Positions 51,942 through 62,733 of a stretch of 64,000 nucleotides of DNA are shown here, in pieces. The DNA comes from Branchipolynoe longqiensis (taxonomy: Eukaryota > Annelida > Polychaeta > Phyllodocida > Polynoidae): the NCBI GenBank assembly GCA_030323885.1, contig CM059193.1, positions 71,205,997 through 71,269,996 of the forward strand, given 5' to 3'. Within the stretch, counting starts at the first letter, position 1. Every line of letters starts with the position of its first letter. The notes beneath the pieces were generated by a model that worked only from the letters and a program-made list of their open reading frames with translations, ran no database searches and was not told the origin of the DNA. Made by a program: the position numbers and the translations under genes.

Positions 51942-54044
51942 ATCGGAATCCGTGACCCCCCCACCCCCACCCTCCCCACCCCAAACAATACAAAACAATA
52001 AACAACAATTGACATTTATTCTTAAAGTTTTAATTTCTAAATATAAATTGTGGTTTTAAATAATGCCGGTCACACTCTATAGCACGATTAGAACCGAGTT
52101 CCTCGTCAATGCTTTGCGATAAAGTATTCAGTATCAAAGTCAAATCAACACACAACATTGCCGTACAATCTAACCTTCCTTTCGATTAGAGCCAATGTCG
52201 CATTGCATCTAAGAAGTCCAAGACAAGACACTGTTTGTCATTTTTTTTTTTTAATCCAGAAAAGTCTAAGCAGTATGTTCAATGTTTACATGGCTTCTGC
52301 ATGCATACAAGCACCCTTCAGCTAACTTGTAATGAAGTGATCAGTCTTAAAGCAACATCTTTTTATATCAATATTTAACAAAAATGAGAAATATTCTAAT
52401 GACAAATGGAACAAAAAGCACATAAAAATACATTCAATTCCCCCACCCCATTCGTTCCCTCTTTCACACTGTTCAAGACATGGAGTTGCTGTAGCTGATA
52501 GAATTCGTTGCAGTAGACAAATTTCTTAATTGTATTAATTCATTCCCTAATCAGCCAGTTCATACCCCAGTCATACAAATGTCCCATTTTAAGACACACG
52601 CCCAATCCCCATTTTCTTTCCAGATGTTGATTTTTAAAGGTAGACAAATTCAGTGTAATAATTATAATATTAAACATATGAACATCGGATAAGGCTTGGA
52701 TAAACTGCCCGCTATGAGCAGGTTAATATACGCATGGTATATAACTGAACAAAATCACATTAGTCTCCTTAACACAACTCACAGACAGATAATAGGGCAA
52801 TAAAATCACACTTGAAATTCAGAGCGATAACGTATCCTTGTTAAATCATCGTCAGAAAGAGAAATAAACAATAGTAAAGTTTGGCAAAGAGCCAAAAAAT
52901 CCTCCAGCGCGACTGACACTGGTCTACATCTGGTGGAGGCGAGGAGAGAAGGTGGAGTCACCGGTACAGTGTTGGTCTTACGGAGTATAATAATAATAAT
53001 TAACCCTTACATCTCTTTATACTCGCATAATTCGTTATACATCACATAAATACAATGGACACTTGGCGAACACTTGCCCGGAAACGCCAAAATAACGCTA
53101 TGAGCAATGAAGACCAGGAAGAGAAGACCCTCAAAATGTCGGGTCTTGATCACCTCATCGGTTGGTATGCCTGTCCATCTTCTGATCTTCATAGTGTGCA
53201 AATAGCTACCATAATAGTTATAGGGTATTTTTTCTTTTTAACGAATTAATTACAAATTAATTTTCTAAAATTTAATGTATTGGAAGGATTTTTGTCTCCA
53301 AAACAGTAATCATCATGGGAATATGACTATAATTAAGTGATGGGTGATATATTTCGAGACATATCACGAAGATTAGAAACACTCAAATAAGCAAATCACG
53401 CAGTACCATTCTCATTTATACATTTGTTAAGTCGATTGTTTCTTTAAATAATACTTTGGTTTAAACCCCTATTACAAATGAACACAGGCGATTACAACAA
53501 TGAATATCATCGTCAAAGGTGGTGGCACACAAGCGACATATCAATATAGATTAACTGGGACATCATTTCGAAAGATAGTAAAATGAGTCAACCTATAATG
53601 TTGATGTGAATTTCTCTTTACTCTTTACAATACACGTGTTCCGCTGGTCCCTCAGCAAAGACTGTAGCTACGACCCAACATGCCGAGCCACTGCTTCAGC
53701 TTACACAGCGGAAGGTAGAATTGCTGCCTCTCTCAATCCTATCCTTCACTATCGGTCCTATACATTAAACTCACTTTTCAACTATAACCAAATGCTGATG
53801 ACCAACCCTGGTAGGGTTGTAGTCATATTTATTTTTTTCTAATGTAGATTACAGTAAAATTAAACAGGGAACAGAGGTTTGGGGGATGTGGGAGAATGCT
53901 TACAAACAGAGAAAGAATGCATGCAGTAGTTAGCTACACAAGAACTGAAAGTGATAAAAAAGAAGGCTATTACTTTCTAGCAGTGAAAACAAGTCATTAG
54001 ACTTAACAGTTATGGGCAGCATAAATACACCCATCACAAAAACA
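51942..54044. other. No recognisable gene
   Basis: AT-rich intergenic sequence downstream of ATG101. A C-run at 51955-51990 and (TAA)n at 52988 are the only simple features. No frame above 80 codons looks coding. Confidence 0.5.
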
Positions 54045-54626
54045 AAAAAACGTTACACGGGCAATGTAAATCGATTCGTAGAAAGCGACTTGCCTAGTTC
54101 GCCTCACATTTCTCATGTGAACAGGCGTCTGATGCGGATTAGGGCTGAATCGATTCACGTGATGCGGATCCTGTAAACCACCTAGCGACATAGTTTACGT
54201 GAATCGATTTCTGTGATGCGGATAATTTTGCCCGTGTGGATGCACTGATGCGGATTAAGGAAGTGACACGCATGCGCAGTTGAGACCTTAGTTTGTTGAC
54301 TTCCGGTCGATCAAAAGCGCATATTATATAATTTAGTCTATAAGCCGCTAGCTGAGCAAAGATATTTTTTTCATCATTTATTTTAATGTTTTCACTGCCC
54401 AGCAGAAGTTTTGACCGTTCCAAACCAATACGATTCAGTACATACATTCTCTAGTGCCGACATCGACAAACCCAAACTGGCGCTGGTTAGTATCGACTTG
54501 CTCATGCGCAGATTTCGATTTCCGGCCCAAGTCAAGTACTGCCCGTGTGAACGGGCCGCTAATTCGACTCACCTGATTCGATTTGTCTAATTCGCTTCAC
54601 ATTTTGCCCGTGTGAACACGGCTTTA
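54045..54626. mobile_element. MITE family 3, long variant
   Basis: Left end decayed (ACGTTACACGGGCAATGTAA). Right end CCCGTGTGAACACGGCTTTA. Interior AATCGATTCACGTGATGCGG motifs correspond to the CGCTTCATATGATTC motifs of the other copies. Confidence 0.8.
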
Positions 54627-54761
54627 GATAAAACACCACTTGTATCATGGTGTATGTGTCACCACTTCTCCCCACCTTCCAACACGTAAGCTGAAACTCA
54701 GACCCGACATACTGTGTCACCACTTCAATCCTTTTTGAGGCATACCCGAATTCTTTATCTC

Positions 54762-54767
54762 TTTATT
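54762..54767 (-). terminator. Candidate polyadenylation signal of ATG101
   Basis: Minus-strand AATAAA about 360 bases after the ATG101 stop codon, the nearest canonical hexamer noticed. Confidence 0.4.
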
Positions 54768-55126
54768 ATTTTATAATGAGTTATACACGTGTATTTGTAT
54801 CTTGTAGAACAACACAAATAAGGCCTCCTGAAAAGATGAACTTGTAAATGTAATATCCCTGACACATATTAATAAGATCGCGAGACCATGCAAACCAATG
54901 GTACACGTCTGGACATAATAAACCTCAGGTGTCACAATCATACATGCTCAGATCTGAAGTTAAAAACATACTTTTCTTTTTTTAAATTACATTAACGGAC
55001 CCTAATAAAACACCTGCCTATTGTTCTCTCTTTCCCATGTCCTTGATTAGAAAATGATTGATGTTGTCTTTTACAGAAATATTAGCTTCGTGCTACAATA
55101 CATTGGAATGACCTTTACAATGACCT

Positions 55127-55210
55127 CTACAATGCTAGCGTGTCCTTGAGGAGTTTGCGCATCGTACTGCTAACTGACGCTGAAGCGGGACCCGTTGTCT
55201 GAAAAGAGAT
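55127..55210 (-). CDS. ATG101: ATG101 exon 8
   Basis: Acceptor TTTCTTTTTCAG, phase 0. Encodes [20 protein letters not shown] and LKDTLAL, then TAG. Confidence 0.94.
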   Translation of the reverse strand: MSFQTTGPASASVSSTMRKLLKDTLAL

Positions 55211-58200
55211 CTGAAAAAGAAACAGAACCGTGAAATTAAAAAGAAATTAATTTGTATTTACTTAGTGTCTAGCTTCAGTGTAAACAATATTACAGGGTAA
55301 GACAATAAGGACAGCCAAGTTGCCCGGGGCACCTATTTTACTCAGTCGGGCAGGTGAAGTTCTCGGTGACCTGCCCAAACGGGCAAGTCATTATTTTTCT
55401 GATCTGCAGGAGCAGATTTCAGTTTCAACTGGCTGACTTGGGCTTGTGCAAGTAGCTTTGCCACTCAGGCAAGTAGAAAATTCAGTCACGTGCCTGATTG
55501 GGCAAGTGGGAAAAGTTATTGTCCTGTAAGAAAGTTCTTTTTTTTTAATTAAAAGAAGAACACCCAATATGTGTGCTGATCATGACGGAGCTGAGTGTGT
55601 GTAAAGAAAATGAACAAGAACAAGAAGAAGAAGAAAATGAGGGAGATAAGGGAGAGGAGGATGAGGAGGGGGGGGGGGAGAAGGTAGGAGAAAGAGAAGA
55701 AGGTTGTTGGGGTTTTTACGTCCTGGCAACATCTAAGGTCATATGAGGACGGGTACCGACTTGTGACAGTGCACACTCATAACGACTGTACATTGCTGTC
55801 CCATTGGGAGACCAGGCCGCCAGCACCATGACCTGATATCCGACTCAGTCAAATTATCCTGACAATGAGCCAACCAGTCCTTGCCCTATCCTAATAATGC
55901 CGAGCGCCTGGTTAGTCAGTAACAAGTATGTATAAATTTGTAAGTCATCGGTTTGACTCGTCCAGGGTTCGAACTCGTGGGTTCGAATCTCACGATCTAC
56001 CAAAACGGGAGATGGACGCTTCAACTCATTCGGCCATCCCACCTGGTGAGAAAATATTAATTCAAATGAGTAAATTCTTTACTTTAAAGAAGAAAGCACA
56101 GCGTCGCCTCACCTTGTGCAGATAAGGCTGCACGTCCGAGTACGACGTGTCACACACGAGGTCGAGCTCCGACTGGTTGGGCATCTTGGGCACGTACTCG
56201 TGCCGGTTCATGTTCTCCGCGATGTACATGAGCTTCTCACTCAGCAGTTCGCCCACCTTCTCACGGCAAATCTGGCGCTCTGTGGGCAACAGGAAATAGT
56301 CCCTCATGAAGCGGGGCCGGCCCAGGACCATGAGCCACCATTTTTCTAGTATGACTAAACCGGTTTAGTTCATTACATGTCCTTTTCCCCCTTTTGTTTT
56401 AAAGTGTTGTCACTAACATTCCCCTAAATTAACATGAATATAAATATGACATATGAAATGAAACTGAAATTGATATTGTAGGGGGGATGATGAAAATGGA
56501 AAATATTGCGCCTACAACACGATTCGAACCTACACTTCTTGCCATTCCGGAAGTAATGTGCTAACCATTATACTACTTAGGCGCTCTGATGCAATCACCA
56601 TATCCACGCCGAAGCGAGTGAGTGCAGACTATTCAAAATACACAATAGATATCTTGCCTCATTTGGTGCATGGTATTGGAGGGGGTGATAAAAAAACACA
56701 CACACCAGGAGATGGGGAATAAAGAAGATTAATTTGTCGGCAATTCATTTGCGCGGAACAACTCTCATAAATAGTGGAATTTATTTCAAAGCAGAATGTT
56801 CAAGTGGAGTTAGCTGAAGTCTCTGATCAATCGGGGGCCAGGATGCTTAACCAGTTTTCTGGTTTATTGTAGTGTAAGTAGGGCGGGGCTTATACAGTGA
56901 GAAAATGGCCAGACAGCTCCAGCCATGCGTTGGCTATGGCGCTGCGGACGAAGTGAGCAGTTCGGGAACTAGGAGGTTCGAGCAGTAGCCGGCAGGGGGC
57001 GTGTGGGAAAGGCGGTGTGGCGGTTTCAGCGCCCGGTCAGTTTCAGCGCCCGGTCAGTTTCATGCGCATGCGTCAAAATCTAACATCATTGTCACTAACC
57101 TTATAAATTTAATATAATGTTTTTGGTAAAGATGTTTTCTATATGTGTATCAAACAATTTGTTTCTAGATGGTGTAATTTGAGAGATATTTGACTTCTTC
57201 TGTATTTTCTGCATGAACATTGCTCACGACCATTGACAATGCCTTGAGTTTGACGGTACACGCAGTGCAAAACCTTAGTTTTATTCAAAATTAATACAAA
57301 TCAAGAACCCTAACCGTATAAATTTAATACAGTCTTTTTGGTAAAGATGTTTTCTATATGTGTACCAAGCGATTTGTTAATAGGTGGTGTAGTTTTAGAG
57401 ATATTTCACTTTTGCTGTTTTTTCTGTATGAAGATTGCTCACGACCATTGACAATGCCTTGAGTTTGAGTCTATACGGGCCACTGAAACTGACCGGGCGC
57501 TGAAACTGCGTCAGCGGGTTGGCTAGTTTAGTTCTGGAAAAGACAGGAGGTGGCGCCAGGGTATAGTGTGAATTACCCATGTATGTTGCAGCGCAACATG
57601 AACGATTGAAATTACTGTTTCATCAACGAATGCATGTTAAAGAAAAGAAAATTTGAAGAAAAAAGAATAATAATAATCGGGGGGTGAAAGTGGTTTCCCA
57701 CAAAAAAAGTGGAATCAAGATGAGATTATTACACCGACGGCGAATTTCCGCGAAAACGCGGATTTTCTCCCATAGGATAAGGACTGTCAGGGAATAGAGG
57801 AGAAATACCAGAAAGTTAGGTTTCAACTATCCTTGTTGTGCCAATCTTATTGCCCATATCTAACTAGTTTTTCTTTGGGTTTTATGTTTTAGCAGCATCT
57901 AAGGTCATATAAGAATGGGTTTCGAACTACACAAGTGTTGTCATATACATCCTGATTCCATAGCATTTTGTTTAACGCTAATCGGTATAAAAAAGTTAAT
58001 CGCTGAAATCTGCGAAATCGCATAGATTTGTTTGTTTGTTGTTTTACGTCCTAGCAACATCTAAGGTCATATCAGGACGGGTACCGACTTGTGACAGTGT
58101 GCACTCATGGCGACTTTATAGTGCTGCCCACTGGAAGACCAGGCCGCCAGCACCATGACCTTATATCACACTCAGTCACATTATCCTGACACTGAGCCAA

Positions 58201-61200
58201 CCAGTCCTTGCCCTATCCTAATAATGCCGAGCGCCAGGCTAGGAAGCAACAAGTATCAATTTTTAAGTCATTGGTTTGACTCGACCAAGGTTCGAACCCA
58301 TGACCCCACGATCTACCAACATGGGAGACGGACGCTCTAACTCATTCGGCCATCCTGTCTGGTCAAATCGTGTAGATCTTTCATCCCTGAATAATCAAAG
58401 AATGTATATAAAAATAAATAAAACAAAGAATGTTTGGAAACATCTGTATATGTTAGTGTGTGATGTGGGACATACCGTGCTCGTTGGCGAGTGCAATAAC
58501 ATCCAGCTTCACTGTCCACACTTCCCATGGGGTGCACTCCGCAGGGAATGGCCATCGTGCACGCTTCTTTTGGTAAAACTCTAACGAAATCTGCCCACCA
58601 CACACGCAAAAGAAAAAGAAAGATAAAACATTAATTACTCCTCACTAATTTTGTTTAAGTCCTTACTTATAGGGTTCCCTGTAATAAATAATTTGCACGG
58701 ATTTTTTTTTCATTTCTAAGCGATGGAATCTATTAATGTTCATGGTGATTTTATAGATAAAGGGAAAAAAAAACATATTATTTACTCCTCACTAATTTTT
58801 ATTCAGCTTCTTACTAGTAGGGTTCCACATAATAAATAAATTGTGCAGAATCTTATTTTCATTTAAAATGGATGAAATCTATTAATGTTCATGGTGATTT
58901 TATAGATTAAATTTCATTAGAAAAAATAAATGAGAATTAATTTTATTACGGCTATGTCCAAGCTTATGTCACCGTGAAGGATTGTTTCAGTGTAATAAAG
59001 CGAACAAGGGTATAAATTTGTTTACATGAGCATATACCATCGCACTAAATTTCATAGATAATTATCTATTAAACGTTTTAAAATAATCTGTGCGTCAAAA
59101 GTCAGTACTAATAAATGTACTGTGTATAAATACTACAGTAATATATGTTATGGACCCTAATACTCATCAGCTGCTGTAAGTTGAAGTTCATCAATAACAT
59201 TCAGTAAAGATTACTCTAGTATTGCCGACAATAAATACCACATTTCAGTAATTAGGGAATTTAGCTGATGCAAACGACAAGATAAAGCAGAAGTGAAAAT
59301 TCCCAGACCCCAAAAAGAAGAAAAAAAAAGAAGAAAAAAGGAAGCGAAAATATGAGTTCCGATCCCCCCCCCCCCCCATGATTCTGTGGCAGTGCCTGTA
59401 AGGGCTGTTCACTTATTCGCGGAAATCTTCCCTCTTTCACCCCTAATGTAGGCGTTCGAGCTCTACCAACCTGTCCACTGCACGAGCTGCCATCGTTGCC
59501 CCGCAACGCGTCCCGGAAGGCCGCCATCTCCTTACGTAACATCCTGTCCAGGTCATCGGAAGCCACCCGTACCTACATTTTTTTAAAAGCATTAAACTAT
59601 CATTTGTCAGAATTCTTCTTTTATTTTTTAAAGAAAAAAGATTAAAATGGGGGGGGGGGGAGGAATGGTATTGGGTGTGATCTTGGTAATTTTAATATTT
59701 GAGAGGAAAGTAACAGCCCCATGACCATCTTATACAAGAAATAAAATATTAATCTTTTATTTTATCGTACCGTTAAGCCCCAACAGGTTATACTATATTT
59801 CGACTTTCATCAAGTTTATACTTCCTTATCCTTATTAAAAATTGATCTTTGATCAAGGTGGACGAACTCTTTCAAACAAATTACCCTGATAGAAATTGTC
59901 CAGGAGGAAATGAGGATTTGCATAATATTAATAAATGCGGGTGCAGCTTTAAAATACCGTATTCACGGTGATCAATACACGGATTGAGAGTATATGTTGT
60001 AATGCTGCTTTACTTACATATGTAAAATCTATGAAATCGCAGTCGACATCCACCCATCCTAGCGTTCCGATCGAATAGCTTCCCTCTTGTTTATAGTGGA
60101 ACTGAAAATGTACATGTCATATATAGTATGGTAGTGCCTCGGCGCTGAAAAAATACCTTTATTCGCTGAATAAAATGATCATTTACCAAAAAACACACAC
60201 ATATATATATATACACGCATGGGTGAATGAGAGAAAGAAATACAGAAAGAAATAGAGCGGATAACCCAGCAATACCCTATGGATAAAGTGGCAAAGAGAG
60301 TGTGTAAAAACAACAAAACAAAGCACTTTCACGTCCATACATGTGTTACTAATTTAGCTCAATCAATATCTATATTTAGCTAAATGTTTCTTCGAAAATT
60401 GCACTATCATTCCCGCCATATTTCTTAGCACTAGCAATATTAGGAATCAAGATACGAAGTTAAATATAGATAAGTTGTGTATGTACTACTCACCTTTCCT
60501 AGAGTTCTATGGAAAAGTAGTGTATGAAATACACCTGAAAAGAAACAAAATAAAATTTATAGCATAAATTATAATAAATAAACTAAATTTCATTCATATT
60601 TGTACTGTCCAAGATTTGACTCCCGATATATATTATGTGATTATTATATTAATTAAGTTGACTGTTTATAATTCCATCTTAGTACATATTTATTGAAGAA
60701 TTGAGATGAAACGGATAGCATATGGGTTTTTACAAACGTAAATAGCATACTATTACAATGGATAAACATTAGTGCATTCTGATGAAGCTTAATAATATTA
60801 AAATGTTGACTGAATAACAATTAATTAATGTACTTACTGGCTACTACTTCCTCGATTTGCCTCCCTTCCACTGACTGGAACAAAATTGATAGGGACAAGT
60901 GTATAAAGCCGTATAATATTGTCTTAATTATTCAGAATGAAGTTACAAAATTTTATTTTATTTTATTAATATAACATTATAACTATAAGTCATTATGGTT
61001 GGGCTCCATATGATATACATGTGCTAAATATCGTGTAGAGCACTAATATTCTACATAGTCTACCGCTAGCAGTAGCAGGCATCAGGGCAATTTGAGTCTT
61101 GCGTTTGGCAAACTAAAGCAGCAATTAGGTACATTACTTTGTGTGTGTGTGTATGTGTGTGCCTGTGTGTGTATGGTGTAATAATTTGCCATTTAATGAT

Positions 61201-62733
61201 GATTTAAGAAACAATTAGTCAAATTATCCAAATAAGCCTACATTTACTTAAAAATACATTTTAATTTTGATCTGGCTTCATAGATTAATTGAAATAATGG
61301 ATGGAACATAATTGCATTTTTTGTATATATATATAAATTTGTGTCTACAAAGTTAAATACAACTACATTATTATATATATATATCGTATATATACTACAC
61401 CCATGGCCATGACATAACATGTGGGTGTCAAGAATGAATTGCTTATGACTAAGTCGAAGCAAGGCTAACCCTAAGCCATAGTTTTAACTTTTTTAAGGCT
61501 AAAGCTATAAATAAACGATGATATACTAGTAGCTATGTGCGAATAACGCCGATCGCTGCAAACGGTTCGGCAACGACGGTAACGCTAGCCCCATTCAGCG
61601 GCGCTGCTTTGCGGTAGGCGTTATCTTTCAGTTTGCCAAAAGGAGGGTTTTCTAGCTACAATTTAGCTCTTGTTTCATAACATGGGGAACATATTTCTCT
61701 ACATTCTTGTCTTTTAATTGTTTCAGTTGGACCAGTATCAATTTCAAAAGTTGATGGTTGAATTTCAAGTTCTACTTTTCTCCACAAAATCTTCATCAAA
61801 TCACCCATAGGTGATTAAATTATCTCGTCAAACTATGAAATTGTTGTTCCTTCATTAGTTGTATACATGTTGTGAAATTTTGAGGTAGTTTGATCTATTC
61901 CCAAAGGAGATATTTGATCCGCATCACTTTAACCTTTGCTGGCACTCTCACCTCTGCCTTTAGATAAAAGATTCACCCCACACTTCCAGTACAGGGGTGA
62001 ACGACAACGTAGTGTAAATAGGGGCGAAAATAGCTTTAGTATGGAACACGAAGTAGAATGCCTGCTTCCAGTGTTAAATGGATACTTATATCGGCACAGA
62101 GTTGGTGAAATGGGAGAGAATGCAAAAAGACAAGATGTCGGCCATAGAACGCCGTCGATTTCACTTTTAAATTGCATTAAAGTATATGTTTTATTATATT
62201 TTCCAACTCAAAAGTAGCGGGTAAATATGAAGACGTACATAAAGAATATATTATGCTTCTTAAATTAAGAATTTATCAGCTCAGTTAATTTCCCCAGCAT
62301 GTTGAACTTCTTCGCCAGTTTTTCTAATGGGTTGGTTTTCACCCCTGTACTGGAAGTACAGGTAAATCTTTTATCTACTCTGCCATGTGCTACTTGGCAT
62401 TCACGCCTCGGCATTGCCTATGTCCTGCTGATTTTGGGTGACAACTTTTGGTTGGTTTACTATAGAACAAAGACCCCATAAATAGGCATATTTTTCAAGT
62501 TCAAATCGATGTAACTTTCTTTATATTTACATTAGAAAGATTATATGACTACCATGTTTAAGGTCTCTTCAAGCTCTTTCCATTGGTATATCTTCCATTG
62601 AGATCAAATGCATTCCTAAAAAAATGCTCACATAGCTAATACTAGTCTATCAATGATCATCATGTCTATCATGAGTATGAAGATTGAAGTTGAACTTACT
62701 TACCAATTCAAAGACTTGAGAACGAGCATTCAT
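55127..62733 (-). CDS. ATG101: ATG101, autophagy-initiation HORMA protein
   Basis: Eight coding exons: 62733-62704, 60874-60838, 60534-60494, 60101-60018, 59572-59471, 58590-58476, 56279-56113 and 55210-55127. Phases agree at every junction and the product is 219 residues (human ATG101 is 218). ATG101 binds ATG13 through a HORMA-HORMA dimer in the ULK1 complex and stabilises it at sites of autophagosome formation. Recognisable family blocks are [82 protein letters not shown] and the terminal KDTLAL. The WF finger (W111, F113 in RWPF), which recruits downstream factors in mammals, is intact. An in-frame TAA lies four codons before the ATG. Nothing suggests a pseudogene. Confidence 0.96.
55715..56045 (-). 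mobile_element. SINE family A, full length
   Basis: Tail at 55720 (ACGTCCTGGCAACATCTAAG), head ending near CATCCCACCTGG. The B-box segment GGGTTCGAACTCGTGGGTTC is locally duplicated. Lies in ATG101 intron 7, about 65 bp from exon 7's donor. Confidence 0.87.
56113..56279 (-). CDS. ATG101: ATG101 exon 7
   Basis: Acceptor TTGCCCACAG; first two bases complete a Glu codon. Donor CACAAG|GTGAGG. Encodes [40 protein letters not shown] and VQPYLHK. Confidence 0.94.
56490..56690 (-). mobile_element. SINE family B, inverted single copy
   Basis: CGATTCGAACCTACACTTCT and GCTAACCATTATACTACTTA (inverted B and A boxes) followed by CACCATATCCACGCC. Related to the array at 33.4 kb. In ATG101 intron 6. Confidence 0.75.
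57020..57510. mobile_element. TIR element with an internal direct duplication (about 490 bp)
   Basis: GGTTTCAGCGCCCGGTCAGT and its inverse ACTGACCGGGCGCTGAAACT form the ends (doubled on the left). Inside, about 185 bp containing TTTTTGGTAAAGATGTTTTC and GACCATTGACAATGCCTTGA occurs twice (57085-57260, 57290-57475). Confidence 0.85.
57678..58389 (+). mobile_element. MITE family 2 with 6-bp target duplication, carrying a SINE
   Basis: CGGGGGGTGAAAG ... CTTTCATCCCTG flanked by AATAAT at 57672-57677 and 58390-58395. The right arm (GCTGAAATCTGCGAAATCG) is interrupted by a family A SINE at about 58028-58368. Confidence 0.87.
58028..58368 (-). mobile_element. SINE family A nested in MITE family 2
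   Basis: Tail TTTTACGTCCTAGCAACATC at 58043, complete body, head GGTTCGAACCCATGACCCCA to CATCCTGTCTGGT. MITE sequence (AAATCGCATAGATTT / AAATCGTGTAGATCTTTC) lies on both sides and suggests a target duplication of AAATCG..TAGAT. Confidence 0.9.
58476..58590 (-). CDS. ATG101: ATG101 exon 6 (WF finger)
   Basis: Acceptor GTGGGCAG, donor CACG|GTATGT, phase 0 in and 1 out. Encodes [20 protein letters not shown] and [18 protein letters not shown]; Trp and Phe of the WF finger are both present. Confidence 0.95.
58627..58915 (-). repeat. Tandem duplication of about 145 bp
   Basis: ATTACTCCTCACTAATTTT, GGGTTCC, AATAAATAA and ATGTTCATGGTGATTTTATA occur in the same order twice (58633-58757 and 58781-58905). 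Intronic. Confidence 0.85.
59471..59572 (-). CDS. ATG101: ATG101 exon 5
   Basis: Acceptor AAAAAAATGTAG, donor GGACAG|GTTGGT, 102 nt, phase 0. Encodes [20 protein letters not shown] and DALRGNDG; corresponds to VRVSSEELDR of the human protein. Confidence 0.93.
60018..60101 (-). CDS. ATG101: ATG101 exon 4
   Basis: Acceptor TACATTTTCAG, donor ACATAT|GTAAGT, 84 nt, phase 0. Encodes [20 protein letters not shown] then CDFIDFTY. Confidence 0.95.
60494..60534 (-). CDS. ATG101: ATG101 exon 3 (micro-exon)
   Basis: 41 nt between TTTTCAG and AAAG|GTGAGT. First two bases complete a Ser codon; then [13 protein letters not shown], aligning with VLHTVLLHRSTGK in human. Confidence 0.93.
60838..60874 (-). 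CDS. ATG101: ATG101 exon 2 (micro-exon)
   Basis: 37 nt between TTTTGTTCCAG and AGCCA|GTAAGT. Encodes [12 protein letters not shown], matching SVEGRQVEE in human. Confidence 0.94.
61961..62382. mobile_element. TIR element in ATG101 intron 1 (about 420 bp)
   Basis: TAGATAAAAGATTCACC...CTTCCAGTACAGGGGTGAA at the left is inverted at the right as TTCACCCCTGTACTGGAAG...TAAATCTTTTATCTA. Within the right end CTGTACTGGAAGTACAG is itself palindromic. Confidence 0.85.
62704..62733 (-). CDS. ATG101: ATG101 exon 1 (start exon)
   Basis: ATG then NARSQVFEL and donor GAATTG|GTAAGT; ten codons, phase 0. Matches MNCRSEVLEV of the human protein in length and position. Confidence 0.92.

Noticed and set aside
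52000..54000. Search for a further gene between the palindrome and ATG101
   Set aside because: Only short AT-rich frames, none with recognisable domains or good splice signals.
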